Part shown: positions 6,249-9,343 of the stretch, one piece after another
Layout: each line of letters begins with the position of its first letter
Numbering within the stretch: position 1 is the stretch's first letter
DNA from: Deltaproteobacteria bacterium UBA2385
GTDB lineage: Bacteria; Myxococcota_A; UBA796; UBA2385
Length of the DNA stretch: 9,343 nucleotides
Reading direction: 5' to 3'
Assembly (NCBI GenBank): GCA_002343455.1
Contig: DDSR01000325.1
Location: forward strand, 1 to 9,343
Translations under genes and position numbers: made by a program
The notes under the pieces: model-generated
What the model was told of the DNA's origin: nothing
Database searches by the model: none
The model's input: the letters and a program-made list of their open reading frames with translations, nothing else

Positions 6249-6794
6249 ATGAACCGCATCCAGACCGTCATCGCCAGCCTCGGGCTGATCTCCCTCGGCG
6301 CCCTCGGCAGCCTCGGCTTGCAGGCCGCGGCGGGTCCGCATGGGGGCCCCCCGGGGGAGGGCCATCCCAGCGCCGGGATGCACGGCGACGCCGGCGGCAA
6401 GGGCTTGATGGCCCTGGGCCGGGCGATGAGCAAGCTCGACCTCAGCGCCGAGCAGCAGCAGGCCCTCAGCGACGCCCGCGAGGACATCGAGGCCCGCATG
6501 AGCGAGCAGCGCGAGGCCATGGGCGATGAGCGTGAGGACAAGATCCAGGCGATCATCGACGGCACCCTGCAGCGCAAGGAGGTCAAGGCCCAGGTCAAGG
6601 AGCGCATGGAGGCGGCCCAGGAGACCATGCTCTTCGTGGTCGACCGGGTCTTCGACGTCTACGAGACCCTCGACGCCGGCCAGCGCACCGAGCTGGGCGG
6701 CCTGCTGACCGAGATGGCGGAGCGTCGGGGCGAGCGCCGCGGCCGCGGCGAGGGCGAGGGCCCGGGTGCCGGCATGCAGCGCGGCCCGCAGTAG
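6249..6794 (+). CDS. Spy/CpxP-like LTxxQ periplasmic protein
   Basis: A 181-residue exported protein. Residues 1-28 form a signal peptide (MNRIQ basic start, Leu/Gly/Ala core, cleavage near LQAAA). Residues 29-52 are Gly/Pro-rich with His31, His39, Met44 and His45. The remainder is predicted helical and charged, with two degenerate LTxxQ motifs: LSAEQ at 65-69 and LDAGQ at 141-145. The last 20 residues are Arg/Gly-rich. Spy, CpxP and ZraP are periplasmic helical proteins that bind unfolded proteins or metals and can restrain a partner sensor kinase; that role is inferred here from fold features and position. It is the first gene of an operon, with only 2 bp to the regulator gene. Length is typical of the family. 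The start is secured by the TAGGAG ribosome binding site and the signal peptide. The fold call is good; the specific ligand is unknown. Confidence 0.85.
   Translation: MNRIQTVIASLGLISLGALGSLGLQAAAGPHGGPPGEGHPSAGMHGDAGGKGLMALGRAMSKLDLSAEQQQALSDAREDIEARMSEQREAMGDEREDKIQAIIDGTLQRKEVKAQVKERMEAAQETMLFVVDRVFDVYETLDAGQRTELGGLLTEMAERRGERRGRGEGEGPGAGMQRGPQ
6735..6750 (+). other. 16-bp perfect GC palindrome inside the Spy-like gene
   Basis: cgccgcggccgcggcg is a perfect palindrome in the Arg/Gly-rich 3' end of the gene, about 45 bp before the regulator start. It could form a stem in the mRNA that separates chaperone from regulator expression. It may simply reflect consecutive Arg and Gly codons in GC-rich DNA. 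Confidence 0.4.
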
Positions 6795-6796
6795 CG

Positions 6797-7483
6797 ATGG
6801 CCACGGTCCTGGTGGTCGATGACGACCCCGGACTGCGGGCGCTGCTGGCCGAGTACCTGAGCGGCCGCGGGCTGGAGGTCCAGCTCGCGGCCGACGGGCG
6901 CGAGGCCCTGGCGCGCTTGCGGGCCGGCGCGGTCGATCTCTGCGTGCTCGACCTGATGATGCCGGGGATGGACGGCTTCGAGCTGCTGGGCATCGTGCGG
7001 CGCGAGCCGGCGCTGGCCGGGCTGCCGGTGCTGATGCTCACCGCCCGGGGCGAGGACACCGATCGTATCGTCGGCCTGGAGCTCGGCGCCGACGACTACC
7101 TCGCCAAGCCCTTCAACCCGCGGGAGCTGCTCGCCCGGATCAAGGCCATCTTGCGCCGCTCGCAGGCGCCCGCCTCCGAGGAGGCGGTGCTGGAGGGCGC
7201 GGGGATCCGGGTCGACCCCTCGCGGCGCGAGGTGCGCGTCGACGGCCAGCCGGTCGAGCTGACCACGACCGAGTTCGACATCCTGCGCGTCCTGGTGGCC
7301 TCCGCCGGCCGGGTGGTGGCCCGCGAGCGCCTGATGGAGCTGGCCCGGGGCGAGGAGTGGGCCTCCTTCGAGCGAGGCGTCGACGTGCACATCAGCCACC
7401 TCCGCCGCAAGCTCGGCGACGACCCCCGCGTCCCCCGCCGCATCAAGACCGTCCGCGGCGTCGGCTACATGGTCCCGACGTGA
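6797..7483 (+). CDS. OmpR/CpxR-family response regulator
   Basis: A 228-residue cytoplasmic DNA-binding regulator. Residues 1-118 are the receiver: the acidic pocket D8-D10, phospho-acceptor Asp52 in VLDLMMPGMDG, conserved Thr82 in LTA, and Lys104 in LAKPF. Residues about 129-225 are the winged-helix output domain, with LTTTEFDILRVL, RVVARERLMEL, the recognition-helix region VDVHISHLRRKLGDDP, and the RIKTVRGVGYMV wing. All key residues are intact, so phosphorylation by the adjacent kinase is expected. The ATG starts 2 bp after the Spy-like stop, without a clear ribosome binding site, and the stop overlaps the kinase start by 4 bp, so both junctions point to translational coupling. By analogy to Cpx/Zra circuits it likely controls its own operon and envelope-stress genes. 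It is CpxR-like by context, but orthology cannot be claimed. Confidence 0.97.
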   Translation: MATVLVVDDDPGLRALLAEYLSGRGLEVQLAADGREALARLRAGAVDLCVLDLMMPGMDGFELLGIVRREPALAGLPVLMLTARGEDTDRIVGLELGADDYLAKPFNPRELLARIKAILRRSQAPASEEAVLEGAGIRVDPSRREVRVDGQPVELTTTEFDILRVLVASAGRVVARERLMELARGEEWASFERGVDVHISHLRRKLGDDPRVPRRIKTVRGVGYMVPT

Positions 7484-8775
7484 ACCTGCGCGTGCGGGTC
7501 TTTGGCGCGGTGGTGCTGCTGCTCGGCCTGACGGTGATCGGCGCCTGGCTGGTGGCCGGCGGGGCCGTGCTGCGGCCGCTGCTCCAGGGCCTCTCCGACG
7601 AGCGGCTGGACACCGCCATCTTCGTCGCCCGCCGCCTCCAGGAGGAGCCCGCCGGCTCGCGCCGGGAGCTCGCCCGCCGCCTCTCCAAGGACGAGGGCGT
7701 GCGCCTGCGTCTCTTCGACGAGCTGCCGACCCCTCCTCCCAACGCCCGCGGGCGGACCCGGATCATCGAGCGCGAGGGCTACACCCTCTACACCCTGCGC
7801 GGCGCGAAGGCCCCGGTGCTGGTGGCCCTGGGCGAGCGCGGAGGGCCGCCCTACCTGGGCGTCCACTTCCGGGTCGACCTGGAGCGCCCGCAGCGGCTGG
7901 TGGGCCTGGGGCTGCTGCTGCTGCTGGGCGTGGCCTTGCTCGGCGCGACGGCCGCCAGCCGCTGGATGCTGGCCCCGCTGGAGCTGGCGGGCCAGGCCAT
8001 GCAGCGCATCGCCGACGGCGATCTGGACCACCGCGTCCAGGGCGGGGACGACGCCGCCGGCCGCATCGGCGCCACCTTCAACCGCATGGCCCAGCGGGTC
8101 CAGGGCCTGGTCATCGGCCAACGCGAGCTGATGGCGGCCGTCTCGCACGAGCTGCGCACGCCGCTGAGCCGGATGCGGCTGAGCCTGGAGCTGCTGCGCG
8201 AGGAGGGCGCCCCCGAGGCGCGCATCGCCGCCGTCGAGCGCGACATCGAGGAGATGGACGCGCTGGTCGGCGAGCTGCTGGAGAGCGCCCGCCTGCACCA
8301 GGGCCAGCTCGCCTTGCGCCTGCAGACCGTCGCCCTGCGGACGCTGATCGACGAGGCCCTGGCCTCCAGCGAGCTGGGCGACCGCCCCATCCGGGTGGAG
8401 GTGGAGGAGCTCGAGCTCCAGGGGGACCCGGCCCGGCTGCTGCGGGTGCTGCGCAACCTGCTGTCCAACGTGGCCCGCTACACGCCCGCCGGCAGCCCGC
8501 TGGACCTGAGCGGGCGCGCCCGGGGCGAGGAGATCCTGGTCGAAGTCGCCGATCGGGGCCCCGGCGTGGCCGAGGAGGAGCTGGAGCGGCTCTTCGAGCC
8601 CTTCTTCCGGGCAGAGGCCAGCCGCAGCCGGCGCACCGGCGGCCTGGGGCTGGGCCTGATGCTGGTGCGCCAGATCGTCGAGGCCCACGGCGGTCGCGTC
8701 GAGGCCCTCAACCGCGAGGGCGGAGGCCTGTGCGTGCGGGTGATCCTGCCGCGCGGCGCGGTCGAGCCGACCTGA
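7480..8775 (+). CDS. Sensor histidine kinase (HAMP, CpxA-like layout)
   Basis: A 431-residue inner-membrane kinase. Transmembrane helix 1 spans about 7-31 and helix 2 about 139-160, enclosing a periplasmic sensor of about 105 residues rich in Arg/Glu with a Pro-rich turn (LPTPPPNARG). A HAMP linker follows (161-215). The dimerisation/phosphotransfer box AAVSHELRTPLSRMR carries phospho-acceptor His223. The ATPase domain has the N box RNLLSNVARY with Asn330, G1 DRGPG (Asp358), the F box FEPFF, and G2 GGLGLGL (387-393). All catalytic motifs are intact. GTG 7480 overlaps the regulator stop by 4 bp (GTGA), the standard coupled junction for kinase and regulator pairs, and directly gives MNLRVRVFG plus a membrane helix. 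It is expected to phosphorylate and dephosphorylate the upstream regulator, with the Spy-like protein as a possible periplasmic modulator. The signal it senses is unknown. Confidence 0.97.
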   Translation: MNLRVRVFGAVVLLLGLTVIGAWLVAGGAVLRPLLQGLSDERLDTAIFVARRLQEEPAGSRRELARRLSKDEGVRLRLFDELPTPPPNARGRTRIIEREGYTLYTLRGAKAPVLVALGERGGPPYLGVHFRVDLERPQRLVGLGLLLLLGVALLGATAASRWMLAPLELAGQAMQRIADGDLDHRVQGGDDAAGRIGATFNRMAQRVQGLVIGQRELMAAVSHELRTPLSRMRLSLELLREEGAPEARIAAVERDIEEMDALVGELLESARLHQGQLALRLQTVALRTLIDEALASSELGDRPIRVEVEELELQGDPARLLRVLRNLLSNVARYTPAGSPLDLSGRARGEEILVEVADRGPGVAEEELERLFEPFFRAEASRSRRTGGLGLGLMLVRQIVEAHGGRVEALNREGGGLCVRVILPRGAVEPT

Positions 8776-8778
8776 AGG

Positions 8779-9343
8779 TCAGCGTCGGCGGCACTCGGCG
8801 AAGGCCTGGTCGCAGACCAGGGTGACCCGCTCGCCCGGGGCCAGGGTGATCGTGCCGGCCTTGCCGGCGGCCTGGTCGGCCCGTCCATCGAAGCGCACCC
8901 AGATCTCGTAGGTGCCCGGCGGGACCTCGCCGCTGCTGACCTGGAGGGTGCCGCCGCTGCCCTTGAGCCCGACCCGGCTGACGTCGCCGCTGACGGTCAG
9001 GTGGGCCTTCGCCGCCGGAGCGGGGCTGGCCGCGGCTGCAGGCGCGGGGGTCGCCGCGGGAGTCGCCGCGGGGGCGGGGGCGGGCTCTGTGGCCTTGGGC
9101 GCGGGCGCCCCTGGAGAGGGTTCAGTGGTCTTGGGCGCGGGCGCCTCTGGAGAGGGTTCTGTGGTCTCGGGCGCAGCCGGAGACGGCTCGGCTGGCGCGG
9201 GGCCGGCCGGGGGTGCGGGCTCGGCGAGCAGCTCGGTGCCGAGCTCGACCTCGACCCTCTCGGCGGGGGTCGTCGGCTGCAGCTCGCCCGAGGGCGAGGG
9301 CCAGAGCAGCCAGGCCAGCAGGCCCACGGCCGCCAGCCCGGCC
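8779..9343 (-). CDS. C-terminal part of a single-pass membrane protein, cut by the window edge
   Basis: The frame is open from the right edge to TGA at 8781-8779, with 187 visible residues and no stop before the edge, so the N-terminus lies outside. A GTG at 9327-9325 could be read as a start but sits inside the hydrophobic segment, which makes it doubtful. Visible parts in order: a membrane helix (GLAAVGLLAWLLW), a short Glu-rich stretch, about 75 residues of Pro/Ala/Glu/Thr linker including a 12-residue repeat, then about 75 residues of a beta-rich domain from HLTVSGDV to the end with VPPGTYEIWVRFDG and LAPGERVTLVC. The domain resembles PEGA-like or carboxypeptidase-regulatory-like sandwiches. 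Two Cys near the C-terminus could form a disulfide outside the cytoplasm. In myxobacteria such tails often follow Ser/Thr protein kinase domains, which is the leading guess. The gene converges on the histidine kinase gene with 3 bp between stops. Confidence 0.75.
   Translation of the reverse strand, partial: AGLAAVGLLAWLLWPSPSGELQPTTPAERVEVELGTELLAEPAPPAGPAPAEPSPAAPETTEPSPEAPAPKTTEPSPGAPAPKATEPAPAPAATPAATPAPAAAASPAPAAKAHLTVSGDVSRVGLKGSGGTLQVSSGEVPPGTYEIWVRFDGRADQAAGKAGTITLAPGERVTLVCDQAFAECRRR
9085..9186 (-). repeat. 36-bp in-frame repeat in a Pro/Ala linker
   Basis: Two near-identical 36-bp units (9085-9120 and 9121-9156) are followed by a shortened third copy (about 9157-9186). On the minus strand each encodes a 12-residue unit like TEPSPGAPAPKA. 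The unit is a multiple of three, so copy-number change would only alter linker length. Confidence 0.8.

Overview
This 9.3 kb window is very GC-rich DNA (about 70% or more by eye) with tightly packed genes, and it reads as ordinary bacterial chromosome. The lineage is inferred, not proven. The GC content, the Pro/Ala-rich extracytoplasmic linkers, a secreted beta-propeller/amidohydrolase fusion and a membrane protein with a Pro/Ala linker and a small C-terminal beta domain all fit a myxobacterium-like Gram-negative (Myxococcota/Deltaproteobacteria). I see no rRNA, tRNA, CRISPR array, transposase, integrase or phage gene.

Layout. (1) 10-1134, minus: a lipoprotein carrying a DUF4241 domain. (2) 1214-4438, plus, divergent from it: a large exported protein with a signal peptide, a 21-bp minisatellite encoding a Pro/Ala/Glu linker, a TolB/PD40-type beta-propeller and a C-terminal amidohydrolase. 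(3) 4530-5399, plus: a DUF1295 (steroid 5-alpha-reductase-like) membrane enzyme, with 5440-6150, plus, a soluble class I SAM-dependent methyltransferase resembling the COG3897 group; the pair is probably co-transcribed. (4) 6249-8775, plus: a compact three-gene operon encoding a Spy/CpxP-like LTxxQ periplasmic protein, an OmpR-family response regulator and a sensor histidine kinase. The last two overlap by 4 bp. (5) 8779-9343, minus, cut by the window edge: the C-terminal part of a single-pass membrane protein with a repeat-containing Pro/Ala linker. It converges on the kinase gene with only 3 bp between the stop codons.

The clearest system is the Spy-like/regulator/kinase operon, which has the gene content of Cpx/Zra-type envelope-stress circuits. 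Its 98-bp upstream region holds 6-mer direct repeats one helical turn apart (11-bp period), then a candidate -10 element and two GC-rich inverted repeats. This is a plausible layout for autoregulation by the encoded OmpR-family regulator, but it was found by eye and is untested.

I found no convincing previously undescribed multi-gene system. The best leads are the putative autoregulatory leader, the DUF4241 lipoprotein with an uncharacterised C-terminal extension, the unusual metal-site residues in the amidohydrolase, and the loss of a usually conserved Glu in the DUF1295 protein.
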